Of a stretch of 64,000 nt of DNA, positions 1 to 8,565 are shown in pieces (the first letter of the stretch is position 1; the number at the start of each line of letters is the position of its first letter). The position numbers and the translations under genes are program-made. This stretch comes from Propionibacterium cyclohexanicum (lineage in GTDB: Bacteria > Actinomycetota > Actinomycetes > Propionibacteriales > Propionibacteriaceae): positions 1 to 64,000 of the forward strand of contig NZ_FOGZ01000010.1 of the NCBI RefSeq assembly GCF_900111365.1. The letters run 5' to 3'. Below the pieces are notes generated by a model, which did not search any database, was not told the DNA's origin, and saw nothing but the letters and a program-made list of their open reading frames with translations.

Positions 1-176
1 ATCCTCGGAAGGCCTCGGCCACTATCCGGGCACCGACGCGCCGCGCCCTCCCACCACGGCTGCTGCGTCGCCTACACCCTCATCTGGGAAGAGCCAGTCT
101 TCGTCGATAGGGGCATGGGCCCGGTCAATTGCCGGCCTGGCGGTCCACCAGGCGCTTTTCGCGAGAGAGAACCGGT
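1..176. other. left-edge stretch, no confident gene
   Basis: One plus-strand frame stays open from the window edge to about position 318, but it runs straight through the tRNA-Gly gene and its hairpin, so continuous coding is unlikely. I see no recognisable domain on either strand. It may hold the tail of a gene lying outside the window. Confidence 0.3.
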
Positions 177-212
177 CAGTTCTCCTGACAGCGATCGCCG
201 TCAGGAGAACTG
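177..212 (-). terminator. hairpin downstream of tRNA-Gly
   Basis: A perfect 13-bp inverted repeat (CAGTTCTCCTGAC at 177-189 and its complement at 200-212) encloses a 10-base loop that itself contains the palindrome GCGATCGC. It lies 4 bases beyond the 3' end of tRNA-Gly and so probably ends or processes that transcript. There is no U-run after it on the minus strand, so a classical intrinsic terminator is not certain. Confidence 0.5.
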
Positions 213-216
213 CGCA

Positions 217-290
217 TGGAGCGGGCGACGGGAATCGAACCCGCGTATCCAGCTTGGGAAGCTGGCGCTCTACCATTGAGTTACGCCCGC
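217..290 (-). tRNA. tRNA-Gly (anticodon CCC)
   Basis: The minus strand folds as a cloverleaf. The acceptor GCGGGCG pairs with CGCCCGC, the anticodon stem CCAGC/GCTGG holds the loop TTCCCAA (anticodon CCC), and the T-arm contains GGGTTCGATTCCC. The discriminator is T and CCA is encoded at 217-219. The length is 74 bases including CCA. A possible -10 element (TAGACT on the minus strand) lies at 309-314. The gene stands alone. Confidence 0.95.
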
Positions 291-478
291 AGAGCGTGAG
301 ACGTGCTGAGTCTAGCGCATGAGCGCGACCAGATTGTGAGCGGGCGGGCACCCTGTCAGCCGGACCAGTGCTGCGCCACAGCCCCGCCGGTCCACCGGAC
401 TCTTCGGTGTTCGGGTCCCGCCAGGATCCCGCAGCAGGTCATCCAGCGCCCGCCACAGACGGCTGCGAGGCATGAGCC

Positions 479-1120
479 TCACTCGAATCTGGGCAGGCGC
501 CCGTAGACGACGCTCCCGGCGGGGGGTGCAGGCAGCGGTTCCGGTGGCTTCCGCAGGCTCTCCCACTGCTCGAAGTACCGCGTCAATGCCGGGTGCCAGG
601 CAAGGCCAAGCGCGAGGGCGGTGAGCGGGATGGCCAGGCAGGTCACTGGATTGAACAGCACCCCGAGCACAGACACCACCAATGCGACGATGCCCAGCTG
701 CCGCGCAGAACGGTATCCGGTCCACGCCTGATAGGCGCACACGCAGGGCGCCGCGACCATCGCGGCCACCGCCGCGGCGAGTGCCACGACCAGCCATACC
801 GAGCCGGCCCCTCCCGGGCGGGGACGCAGCCAGCCCACCACCCACGCCGAATCGAAGAACTGCTCCACGTGCATCGCTACCCACCAGTAGCTCAGGTAGC
901 CCACTGCGGCCGCCCCGGCGCCGGCATAGAGCAGGCATTGGACAGCCACCAGGGCACCGGGGCGGATGGGCTCACCGGTGCGCGGTGAGAGTGGGACGCC
1001 CCGGTGGCTCGCCGGCAGGGGTGGGAGGGTCGCGATCGGGGTCTGTGGGGCGACGCCCAGGCCCTCGGTACCGGCCGATCGGGTGACATCCGGATCGTCG
1101 TCGCTGCCGCTCGACGTCAT
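479..1120 (-). CDS. small polytopic membrane protein of unknown function
   Basis: The protein has 213 residues: about 50 polar, Pro/Thr-rich residues, then hydrophobic segments around residues 50-75, 95-125 and 140-180, so three or four membrane helices, and a short Pro-rich tail. No family was recognised. The ATG at 1120 is chosen because GGAGG lies 5-6 bases upstream; the frame continues further upstream but through low-complexity Cys/Arg/Ala sequence that looks non-coding. It is transcribed divergently from the HAD phosphatase, and the shared upstream region carries three direct repeats of CTTGCAGGC. Confidence 0.65.
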   Translation of the reverse strand: MTSSGSDDDPDVTRSAGTEGLGVAPQTPIATLPPLPASHRGVPLSPRTGEPIRPGALVAVQCLLYAGAGAAAVGYLSYWWVAMHVEQFFDSAWVVGWLRPRPGGAGSVWLVVALAAAVAAMVAAPCVCAYQAWTGYRSARQLGIVALVVSVLGVLFNPVTCLAIPLTALALGLAWHPALTRYFEQWESLRKPPEPLPAPPAGSVVYGRLPRFE

Positions 1121-1168
1121 CGCCACCTCCATTGCGCGTCCGTGTGCGCCACAGCCTAGCGCCCCAAA

Positions 1169-1224
1169 CTTGCAGGCAGTCGGCTTGCAGGCAGCCCGAC
1201 TTGCAGGCCCGGGTGCAAGCCTGC
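1169..1224. repeat. three CTTGCAGGC repeats in a divergent promoter region
   Basis: CTTGCAGGC occurs at 1169, 1184 and 1200 (spacing 15 and 16), followed by the partly inverted TGCAAGCCTGC at 1214-1224. The cluster lies between the divergent starts at 1120 (minus) and 1336 (plus). The spacing would suit a repeated protein-binding site, but no regulator can be named. Confidence 0.45.
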
Positions 1225-1335
1225 GCCCGCCCGAGCCCCGTGCGAGCGCCAGGGGCAGGTGACACCACGGTGCGCAGTGCTGGGCGCGGCGGCGAGCACG
1301 GCACGGTCCGAGCGCCATGGCCTAGTGTGTGACAG

Positions 1336-1989
1336 GTGAGCGACGACCATCCCGCCTGGAAACTTGCCCTCTTCGATCTCGACGGCACCCTGGTCAATAC
1401 GATCGACCTGATCGTCCAGGGATTCACCGAGGCCTATGCGCAGGTGCTGGGCGTCGACATCCCCCGCCGCAAGGTGCTCACCTTCATCGGCCTGCCGATG
1501 CCCGATGTGATGGCCGCCGAGGCCCCGGAGCATTCGGAGCAGATGCAGGACTGCTACTACGCCTACATCAACGCCCATCACGACGAGATGGTGCGGCCCT
1601 ACCCCGGAATGGTCGAACTCGTCACCGAGCTCGCCGAGCGAGGCGTGCAGACCGCTGTCGTCACCGCCAAGCGCACCCCGCTGGCCACGCACGGCCTGCG
1701 CCTGACCGGCTACCCCGAGACGATCAGCGTCGTGAGCGGAATGGAGGACACCGTCAAGCACAAGCCCGAACCCGAACCGCTGCTCGCAGGCCTGGCGAAG
1801 GTGGGCGTCCAGCCATCCGAGGCGGTCTACATCGGGGACGCGATCTACGATCTGCAGGCCGCCGCCGCCGTTCCGATGGACGCCATCGGGGTCACCTGGG
1901 GTGCCGGTGAGGAGGCGGCCATGGCCGATCAGCGCCCCATGGCGATGGTGAACAGCGCCGCCGAACTGCGCCGGGCCCTGCTCGGCTAG
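1336..1989 (+). CDS. HAD-superfamily phosphatase (PpaX/phosphoglycolate phosphatase-like)
   Basis: The 217-residue protein has HAD motif I at residues 14-19 (DLDGTL, nucleophile Asp14 and acid/base Asp16), a helical cap containing the YxGxxELVxEL stretch, motif II Thr in VVTAKRT, motif III Lys in KHKPEPEP, and motif IV as YIGDAIYD. This is the normal layout of soluble pyrophosphatase/phosphoglycolate-type HAD enzymes, which dephosphorylate small phosphoesters or PPi. The start is a GTG with no convincing Shine-Dalgarno sequence. The gene converges on the CoA-transferase and ends 45 bp before a shared terminator. The exact substrate cannot be read from the sequence. Confidence 0.85.
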   Translation: MSDDHPAWKLALFDLDGTLVNTIDLIVQGFTEAYAQVLGVDIPRRKVLTFIGLPMPDVMAAEAPEHSEQMQDCYYAYINAHHDEMVRPYPGMVELVTELAERGVQTAVVTAKRTPLATHGLRLTGYPETISVVSGMEDTVKHKPEPEPLLAGLAKVGVQPSEAVYIGDAIYDLQAAAAVPMDAIGVTWGAGEEAAMADQRPMAMVNSAAELRRALLG

Positions 1990-2033
1990 GACCGGGCCCT
2001 GCGCGCGAGCCAGGTGAGGGCTGCGCCGGTACG

Positions 2034-2079
2034 CAGTCGCCGGGGGCGGCCCGCCACTGCGGACCGCCCCCGGCGACTG
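2034..2079. terminator. bidirectional terminator
   Basis: A perfect 16-bp inverted repeat (CAGTCGCCGGGGGCGG at 2034-2049, complement at 2064-2079) with a 14-base loop lies between the convergent HAD phosphatase and CoA-transferase genes. Its position and strength suit a shared transcription end; the U-tracts are weak on both sides. Confidence 0.75.
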
Positions 2080-2099
2080 ACTGATCGGGCCCCCAGGAC

Positions 2100-3617
2100 T
2101 CACGCCTGGAGCATGGACCCCGTCTCGTTGAAGCGCTCGTGCCAGCTGAGCGCCTCGCTGAGGATGTGCGGGGTCTGCTGGAAGGTGCTCGTGGCGCAGG
2201 CCCGCTCGTAATAGTCCTTGAGCTGCTCGCGGTAGTCCGGGTGCACGCACTTCTCGATGATCACCTTGGCGCGCTGACGCGGGGCGAGCCCCCGCAGATC
2301 GGCCAGGCCCTGCTCGGTGATGATGACGTGCACATCGTGCTCGGTGTGGTCCACGTGAGAGACCATCGGCACGATCGCCGAGATCTTGCCGCCCTTGGCA
2401 GTTGACGGTGAGACGAAACAGCTGATGAACGCGCTACGGGTGAAATCGCCCGAACCGCCGATGCCGTTCATCATGCGCGTTCCCATGACATGGGTGGAGT
2501 TCACATTGCCGTACATATCGGCCTCGATCATGCCATTGGAGCTGATCACGCCGAGCCGACGGATCACCTCGCCATTGTTCGAGATGTCCTGGGGGCGCAA
2601 GATGATGTGCTTTCGGTAGAACGCGGCGTTCTCGTTCATCTTGTGCGCATAATCGGGGCTCAGCGAGAAGGCGGTGGCCGAGGCGACCGTGAGCTTGCCG
2701 GCGTCGATGAGATCGATCATGCCGTCCTGGATCACCTCGGTATAACTGGACAGATTCTCCAGGTCCGAATGCAGCAGGCCGTCGAGCACTGCGTTGGGAA
2801 TATTCCCCACGCCCGACTGCAGGGGCAGCAGATTCTTGGGAATCAGACCCGACTTCACCTGGTAGTGCAGGAAATCGAGCAGATAGTTCGCGATGGCGCG
2901 CGAGTCGTCGTCGATCGGCTTGAACGGCGTATTGCGATCCGGGTCGGAGGTCTTGATGACGGCAACGACCTTGGCGGGGTCCACCTTCAAGGTCGCCTGG
3001 CCGATCCGGTCGCCCGCGCTGGTGATCGGCACCGGAACGCGGTTCGGGGGGAGCGCACCGATCGGATAGTAGATGTCGTGCATGCCGCGCAGGTCCTCGG
3101 ACTGCCAGCTGTTGACCTCGAGGATCACCTTGTCGGCGAGCTCGAGCCAGGTGCGGTTGTTGCCCACCGAGCTGGATGGGACGAGTTCGCCGTCAGCGGT
3201 GATGGCTGACACCTCGATGACTGCGAAATCCGGCTTGGGGAAGAAACCGGCCGCCACCTGACCAGCCATGAAGGACAGATGCACGTCGGAGTAGTACGTG
3301 GTGCCGGCGTTGATCGCCTTGCGCATGCTCGGATCCGATTGGTATGGGGAGCGGAGCTGCACACCACCGGTTTCGGCCAGCGCGCCGTCGAGCTCAGGGG
3401 CTGTCGATGCGCCGGTATAGGCACTGATCCTGAAATCCTCGCCGGCGTCGCGGGCAACCCTCATGCGCTGCGCCAGGGCCGGCGGGAATTCCTTGGGATA
3501 ACCCGATCCGGTGAATCCGCTGAACCCGATCACTGCGCCATTGGGCACGAGTGCTGCTGCATCGCTCGCGCTCATGACCTTGCTTGCGAAGCTTGCATTC
3601 GCAATCCGCTCTGCCAT
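2100..3617 (-). CDS. succinyl-CoA:acetate/propionate-type CoA-transferase (acetyl-CoA hydrolase/transferase family)
   Basis: The 505-residue protein belongs to the class I acetyl-CoA hydrolase/transferase family (AarC, Cat1, Ach1). Recognisable parts are the N-terminal FSGFTGSGYPKE loop, GVGNIPNAVL, the active-site segment YTEVIQDG with Glu294, the GGSGDFTRSAFIS glycine motif near residue 390, and the C-terminal ITEQGLADLRGL. Length and catalytic Glu position match AarC as I know it. In propionibacteria this family moves CoA between succinyl-CoA and acetate or propionate, closing the Wood-Werkman cycle; assignment to that role is inference. The ATG at 3617 has the strong site AGGAGGA 5 bases upstream. 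Transcribed alone or after the DUF1015 gene. Confidence 0.9.
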   Translation of the reverse strand: MAERIANASFASKVMSASDAAALVPNGAVIGFSGFTGSGYPKEFPPALAQRMRVARDAGEDFRISAYTGASTAPELDGALAETGGVQLRSPYQSDPSMRKAINAGTTYYSDVHLSFMAGQVAAGFFPKPDFAVIEVSAITADGELVPSSSVGNNRTWLELADKVILEVNSWQSEDLRGMHDIYYPIGALPPNRVPVPITSAGDRIGQATLKVDPAKVVAVIKTSDPDRNTPFKPIDDDSRAIANYLLDFLHYQVKSGLIPKNLLPLQSGVGNIPNAVLDGLLHSDLENLSSYTEVIQDGMIDLIDAGKLTVASATAFSLSPDYAHKMNENAAFYRKHIILRPQDISNNGEVIRRLGVISSNGMIEADMYGNVNSTHVMGTRMMNGIGGSGDFTRSAFISCFVSPSTAKGGKISAIVPMVSHVDHTEHDVHVIITEQGLADLRGLAPRQRAKVIIEKCVHPDYREQLKDYYERACATSTFQQTPHILSEALSWHERFNETGSMLQA

Positions 3618-3750
3618 CAATCCTCCTGGTCCGTGGACGCAGTCCACCCGCCAAGGGCGGCTGCCGTCATGACGTGCACAGGCTACAGGTCGGCCTCGGC
3701 GGACGATGAGACAGGTCACCCTCTCACTTCGCCGGTCGATGGGGCTTCGC

Positions 3751-4935
3751 TCAGAACTCCCCGCTGCGCCGGATCGCGAAGCCGGTACGCAGCTTCGGGG
3801 TGAAGAAGGTGGACTTGGGTGGCATGAGCAGACCTTCGCGGGCGGTGCGCATGATCTCCTCCAGGCCAGTGGGCCGGATGAGGATGCCACCCGCATGGTT
3901 CGCAACCTCCCGCGTCATCTCTGCCAGCCCATGCTGATAGCTGATGGTGGCCCCAGTGTCACCCAATGCCTTCTCCAGCCAGGCGCCGTCCAGGGCCCTG
4001 ACATCGTCGAAGGCGCCAGGCTTGGCAATGAGCCAACTTGCCGTGGCATCGGGAGCCAGCAGCACAAGGCGTCCCAGGTCAACCATCTGTGCCAGGGTGG
4101 CGGGCCCGACCGGATGCCCGATCGACTCGATCTCGAAATGGCGGGCCAGCGCGGTCCGGAGCTCCCCGAAGCCGATGCCGTCCACCAGCCGATGGATGGC
4201 CTCGATGGACAGCTGGTGCTCCACGAGCTCGTTGACGAAGGCCAGCGTGAATTCGGCGGAGGTGTCGGTGCGTCCTGTCGCGGCGCGCACCTCGTCGCGG
4301 TAGGTGCGCGAGATGGCGTAGCGGTGGTGGCCGTCGGCCAGGAGCACGTCATCGGCCGCCAGTACGGTCTGGATGGCGCTGATGCGGGCCGGATCGGTGA
4401 CCCGCTCGATGCAGTGGCGCACGCCTTCCACCCTCACCGATCCGAGCGGCTCGCCCGGTGCGGCGAGCACCTGCGTGAGCCCCTCGGCCAGCGAGAGCCC
4501 CCATACCGGTGACAGATTCGTATGGGTGGCGCGAGTGAGATCGAGCCGGTCGGTGACAGCCTTCTTGGTGGTGTGCTCATGGGGCAGGACCCCGCCGGCG
4601 CCCTCGTCGACGACCTCCAGTCCACCCATCACACCGCTGATCATCCGGTCGGTACCGGTGGCATCGGTGAACGCCATCCGGTAGATGGTGAAGCTGGGCT
4701 CGTCCTCCTCGATGAGGATTCCCTCGTCCAGCCAGCGGTTCAGGGTCTGGGCGGCGATCTCATAGCGGTCCTGGCCGCCGCGCGGATCATCGAGCCACGA
4801 GATGTTGTGCGTGTCGCGATGCTCGAGCGCCTCGACATCGTCGTCGTTGATCACGTCGTAGGGCGGGGCGATGACCTGGTCGAGAGGGACCGATGGGGCG
4901 AAGCGCACTGCGGCAAAGGGCTCGAAACGAGGCAT
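3751..4935 (-). CDS. DUF1015 family protein
   Basis: The protein has 394 residues with the family hallmarks: the N-terminal FEPFAAVRF, APPYDVI at residues 23-29, NISWLDDP near 44-51, a central ADGHHRYA motif (polar residues typical of a phosphotransfer or nucleotide site) and the C-terminal PPKSTFFTPKLRTG. DUF1015 proteins have been linked to the ParB/sulfiredoxin fold and proposed as small-molecule (serine) kinases; I recall this only in outline and do not assign an activity. The ATG at 4935 is preferred over an upstream TTG because it begins the conserved block. No ribosome site is visible, so it may be leaderless. It lies 133 bp upstream of the CoA-transferase gene. Confidence 0.8.
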   Translation of the reverse strand: MPRFEPFAAVRFAPSVPLDQVIAPPYDVINDDDVEALEHRDTHNISWLDDPRGGQDRYEIAAQTLNRWLDEGILIEEDEPSFTIYRMAFTDATGTDRMISGVMGGLEVVDEGAGGVLPHEHTTKKAVTDRLDLTRATHTNLSPVWGLSLAEGLTQVLAAPGEPLGSVRVEGVRHCIERVTDPARISAIQTVLAADDVLLADGHHRYAISRTYRDEVRAATGRTDTSAEFTLAFVNELVEHQLSIEAIHRLVDGIGFGELRTALARHFEIESIGHPVGPATLAQMVDLGRLVLLAPDATASWLIAKPGAFDDVRALDGAWLEKALGDTGATISYQHGLAEMTREVANHAGGILIRPTGLEEIMRTAREGLLMPPKSTFFTPKLRTGFAIRRSGEF

Positions 4936-4986
4936 GGAGAACAGGCTAGCGAGCAACGGCGGCGGGCGGGAAACCTGCCTGGATAC

Positions 4987-5484
4987 TCATTCCATGTCCA
5001 TGGTCCAGTAGTCCTCGGTGCCGCAGCGCTCGGCGGCGATGGCCATACCGAGATGTTGCGCGACTCCCCTTGAGGGGGCGTTGCGCCTGTCGATCGTACT
5101 GGAGAAGCGAGTGATGCCCAGCTGTGCGTAAGTCTGCTCGATTACTCCGAGAGCGGCCTCGGTGGCATATCCGTTGCCCTGCCATTGAGGGTTGATGACC
5201 CATGCCAGGATGCACTCGTGCGGCTCGATAGTCGCCTGGACGTAGCCAATGGCGCATTGCGCTGGCTTCAGGCGCACCACCCAGTTTCGCCATTTTGTCG
5301 TAGCGCTGTCCCAGCGAGATGTCTGCGACTCATACCTGGCGGCGAGCTGTTCTTCGTCCAGCGGCGTGTCGTCGATATAGGCGTAGAGGGCGGGGTCCGC
5401 CAGTATCCTCGCCATCTCGCGGGCGTCCGCCACTCTCAACGGCGTGAGAAGCAGGCGTTGCGTGTCAAGTGGAGCAGCGACCAC
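4987..5484 (-). CDS. GNAT acetyltransferase, RimJ/RimL type
   Basis: The 165-residue protein opens with TQRLLLTPLRVADAREM, typical of RimJ/RimL-like N-acetyltransferases. The acetyl-CoA-binding motif A follows (WVINPQWQGNGYATEAALGVIEQTYAQLGITRF, around residues 93-125) and then the NAPSRGVAQHLGM motif B, all in the usual order. Such enzymes acetylate protein N-termini or small amines; the target is unknown. The start is GTG. It ends 51 bp upstream of the start of the DUF1015 gene on the same strand. Confidence 0.85.
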   Translation of the reverse strand: MVAAPLDTQRLLLTPLRVADAREMARILADPALYAYIDDTPLDEEQLAARYESQTSRWDSATTKWRNWVVRLKPAQCAIGYVQATIEPHECILAWVINPQWQGNGYATEAALGVIEQTYAQLGITRFSSTIDRRNAPSRGVAQHLGMAIAAERCGTEDYWTMDME

Positions 5485-5733
5485 GCGGCAATGCTATTCG
5501 CCGTCTCGCGTGAGGGGGGCACAGCGCTGCGAGACCGAGTCGAAAGGCCCGCCATGCGTTGGGCTGGACCGCCCCACGTTCCTGCTGTGCGGCCGGCCGC
5601 CGCAATGGACCTTCGCAACGGCACATGAGCTCCTCGGTCCTTACCGATCATCCGGACAATACGGTATGGGGCAAGGCGTCCCGGCCCCTGGTCGCCGGGC
5701 GCTCACTGCTCCAGGACCCAGCGGAGGAAGACG

Positions 5734-7059
5734 GTGGACAACCAACGCGAACCTGCACTCCTCGCCGAGCGGCCGATGGCGCTGCGCCGATGGCGGGCCA
5801 GCGGCCTGCTGGACGACTCGCTGTTCATCGCTGCCGCTGTCCTCTCGCTCCTGCTTGCCGCCGTGGTGCTGCGCAAGGGGATCAGCACCTGGGCCGATCT
5901 GTTCTATCTGCTCGGCTTCTACCTGGTGCTGGCCTATCTCGCCCTGCCGCGCATCCACCGGATCCTCACCACGCTCTATGTGCCCGACTACTTCATCGGG
6001 CGCACCCGCACCAGCGATGGTCTGCTTGGCGACCCGGTGAACCTCGCCCTGGTGGGAGAGGCCGATCAGATCCGCGAGGCGATGGAGAAGGCCGGCTGGG
6101 TGGAGGCCGATCCGGTGAGCCTTGCCTCGGCGCTGCGTATCGTGTCGTCCTCGCTGCTGCGTCGAAGCTATGCGCATGCCCCGGTGAGCCCGTTGTTCCT
6201 GTTCGGACGACAGCAGGATTTCGCCTACCAGCAGGAGGTGTCCGGGAATCCCTCCCAGCGCCACCATGTGCGTTTCTGGAAATGCCCCGAGGGCTGGCTC
6301 TTGCCGGGTGGGCGCCGGGTCGAGTGGCTCGCCGCAGGAACCTATGACCGCTCGGTGGGCCTTTCGCTGTTCACCTTCCAGGTGACTCACAAGATTGCCG
6401 CCGACATCGACGTGGAGCGCGATCACATCATCGAGACCCTGCGGGAGAGCCCCGCCCAGGTGTCGGTCGAGGTCATCGAGAACTTCTCGACGGGCTATCA
6501 CTCGCGCAACGGCGGCGGCGACTCGGTGCACACCGATGGCGCGCTGCCGGTGGTCGACGTGAGCCGCGTGGCGGTGCCGTGGGCGGGCGAGACCGAGGAA
6601 GAGCTGCCCGTCCTCGAGGATGTCGGCCGCAGGCCGCTGTCGGTGGCGATCGCCGCTCTCATCATCGTTGTCAACATCGTGGTCCAGATCGGCGGGACGC
6701 TGATCCTCGTGGATCGGGACTTTCCCCAGGTTGTCGAGTCCTCGGGTGCCTCGCCGCTGACCCTGGTCGTGATGCTGGCCGTCGTGCTCGGTGTGCTGGC
6801 AGTGGTCGAACTGGCTCTTGCCTGGGCGGTCTTCCAGGGGGTGAACATCGCGAGGCTGGCCCTGCTGCTCGTCGTGACCGTGTCGATCACCGGGGAGCTG
6901 GGCCGTGCACTCGTCCGCGATGTGCCCAGCGCCTTCTCGCTGGCTCGGATGACGGCCGATGTTGCGGTCGTCTACGCTCTCACCAGCCTGTCGGCGCGGC
7001 AATGGACCCGCCACCAGGTGAGCAATAGGAGGGCTCGGCGACATCGCGGCCGTGCGTGA
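5734..7059 (+). CDS. membrane protein with LssY C-terminal domain
   Basis: The protein has 441 residues. Two membrane helices (about 28-50 and 54-74) precede a soluble LssY_C-type domain around residues 90-240, recognisable from DPVNLALVGE, WVEADPVS, the PVSPLFLFGRQQDFAYQ stretch, HHVRFWKCP and the terminal VTHKIAADIDVERDHI. Three or four further helices fill residues 305-430. LssY domains are found in Legionella type I secretion-associated proteins and in PAP2-phosphatase fusions, with no settled function. The GTG start follows GGAGGAAGAC. It converges on the GntR gene with only 12 bp between stops and no clear terminator. Confidence 0.8.
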   Translation: MDNQREPALLAERPMALRRWRASGLLDDSLFIAAAVLSLLLAAVVLRKGISTWADLFYLLGFYLVLAYLALPRIHRILTTLYVPDYFIGRTRTSDGLLGDPVNLALVGEADQIREAMEKAGWVEADPVSLASALRIVSSSLLRRSYAHAPVSPLFLFGRQQDFAYQQEVSGNPSQRHHVRFWKCPEGWLLPGGRRVEWLAAGTYDRSVGLSLFTFQVTHKIAADIDVERDHIIETLRESPAQVSVEVIENFSTGYHSRNGGGDSVHTDGALPVVDVSRVAVPWAGETEEELPVLEDVGRRPLSVAIAALIIVVNIVVQIGGTLILVDRDFPQVVESSGASPLTLVVMLAVVLGVLAVVELALAWAVFQGVNIARLALLLVVTVSITGELGRALVRDVPSAFSLARMTADVAVVYALTSLSARQWTRHQVSNRRARRHRGRA

Positions 7060-7071
7060 GGGCTCCGCCGG

Positions 7072-7842
7072 TCAGCCCAAATCCTCGCAGGCCCAGGTCT
7101 CCAGGGCGCGCGCCAGCGGCTGGTAGTGGCTGTGGACGGCATCCCGGTAGGCGTCGAGGTCGCCGCACTCCGCCGCTCGCAGCATCGCGCCGTGGGCTGC
7201 CACGGCCTCGTGGAGCTCCTCGTCGGGTGGCACGTCCAGCTCGGCCAGCAAGGTGGTGTGCACATCGAAGAAGGCCTGCATGAGATCGTTGATGAGATGT
7301 CCCGCCGATCGTGGCACGAGCATCCCGTGGAAGAGCCGGTCCTGCTCGGTGAAGGGGGACCCGTCGTTGTTGAGCCTGACCATCTGACGAGCCAGCTGGT
7401 GGAGGGTCTCGTCGTGCGTTCCCTCCAGTTCGGACACCACCCGGTCGGCCTGGCCCAGATCGAGGGTGAGGCGGGCGTCCACCACCTCGCGCAGCCTGCC
7501 CACGGCGTCGCCGGGGCGCACCTCGGCGCGAAACAGCAGGTTCGCCACCATCGGGGTGAGGGTCAGGGCCCCCACCTTCGTGCCGGTGCCATGATGCACC
7601 TCCACGATGTCGAGCGCGGCAAGGAAGCGGATCGCCTCGCGGATCGACGATCGGCTGGCGCCGAGCCGGGCCCCGAGCTCGGGCTCGGGCGGTATCGGGT
7701 CGCCGGGTCCGAGCCCATCGTCGACGATGAGCTGTTTGATCCGCTCGGCGACGGTGTTCGCAGAGGTCGATTCGGGAGCCTCCCCGGCCGTGTCGATCTG
7801 GCCCTCGGCAATGCCGGGAATCCTGGTTCGAGCGCCGTTCAT
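7072..7842 (-). CDS. GntR/FadR-family transcriptional regulator
   Basis: The 256-residue protein has a winged helix-turn-helix at about residues 30-95 (VAERIKQLIVDDGL, PPEPELGARLGASRSSIREAIRFL, VHHGTGTKV) and an all-helical FCD effector domain from about 105 to 245. FCD regulators sense carboxylate metabolites such as lactate, gluconate or acyl-CoA, often through a bound metal. An Asp/His set is present (EQDRLFHGML, AAHGAML, HSHYQPL). The ATG follows GAGGTG. No co-transcribed catabolic gene adjoins it, so its target is not evident. Confidence 0.88.
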   Translation of the reverse strand: MNGARTRIPGIAEGQIDTAGEAPESTSANTVAERIKQLIVDDGLGPGDPIPPEPELGARLGASRSSIREAIRFLAALDIVEVHHGTGTKVGALTLTPMVANLLFRAEVRPGDAVGRLREVVDARLTLDLGQADRVVSELEGTHDETLHQLARQMVRLNNDGSPFTEQDRLFHGMLVPRSAGHLINDLMQAFFDVHTTLLAELDVPPDEELHEAVAAHGAMLRAAECGDLDAYRDAVHSHYQPLARALETWACEDLG

Positions 7843-7995
7843 CGGAGCACCTCACCTGTTCTCGTACCCGCCCGGTCGCCAGCGTCTGTGCGGGCTCGGC
7901 AGCGTGGGACGTCCGTCGTCACAGGCGAGTGTAACCCGATGTCTGGCCGCTCAACGCAGCTCACCTGTGTACCCAGCCCCTGGGCAGACCCCGGC

Positions 7996-8565
7996 TCAGC
8001 GCCGCGCGCCGCGCCCCGGCAGGGTCGTGAGCCGGCGGATCGAGACGAACAGCCAGCTGGCGCCCGCCACCAGACCCCCCACCATGACCGCAAGATTCGC
8101 CCAATGGGGAAGACCCCAGCTCGGTGCCAGGGCGAAGACGCCCAGCGAGAGCGCCAGGTAGATCGCGAACAGCCCGGCGAGCCAGGCAATGAGCAGCCAT
8201 AGTCGCTGGCGCATGAGCGGCCAGTTCTCCTCGCGGGTCCAGTAGCGGGTGGCTTCTTTGTCGCGCAGCCGGAAGCCGCTCGGCGAGATCGTGAGCAGCA
8301 CCCCACCCACCAGGATCATCGCCGCGAAGAAGACCGTCATCCCTGCCGAGAACCCCAGCCAGGAGTCGCGCGACCACCAGGCATCCGGCGGCCCGGCGAA
8401 ACGGACATGGCGGGGGACCTGCTCGGGCATGGCCCCGAAGGCCGCCAGCTCCAGCGCGACGGCCATCGGCACGAGCACGAAGGCGGGCCTACTGCACGTC
8501 GCCCAGGCCCGTACCGTCGCGCCGAGTTCAGGACGCGCGGCGGGCCGGCGCGGCTCACTTGGCAC
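7996..8565 (-). CDS. small membrane protein, DUF1648-like N-terminal part
   Basis: The 189-residue protein has helices near residues 30-45, 75-95, 122-145 and 152-172. The stretch MPEQVPRHVRFAGPPDAWWSR after the first helix resembles the periplasmic LP-x-x-VP-x-H segment of DUF1648 proteins, seen in SdpI-like immunity proteins. The GTG at 8565 is preferred: it has AGGTGCAAG just upstream and overlaps the end of the aldo/keto reductase gene by 11 bp. An ATG at 8604 would overlap by 50 bp. It is probably the third gene of the methyltransferase-reductase operon. Function unknown. Confidence 0.65.
   Translation of the reverse strand: MPSEPRRPAARPELGATVRAWATCSRPAFVLVPMAVALELAAFGAMPEQVPRHVRFAGPPDAWWSRDSWLGFSAGMTVFFAAMILVGGVLLTISPSGFRLRDKEATRYWTREENWPLMRQRLWLLIAWLAGLFAIYLALSLGVFALAPSWGLPHWANLAVMVGGLVAGASWLFVSIRRLTTLPGRGARR

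Noticed and set aside
5641-7044. 467-codon antisense frame over the LssY-domain gene
   Set aside because: His/Gln/Arg-rich composition typical of antisense translation; the plus strand has helices, a domain and a good ribosome site.
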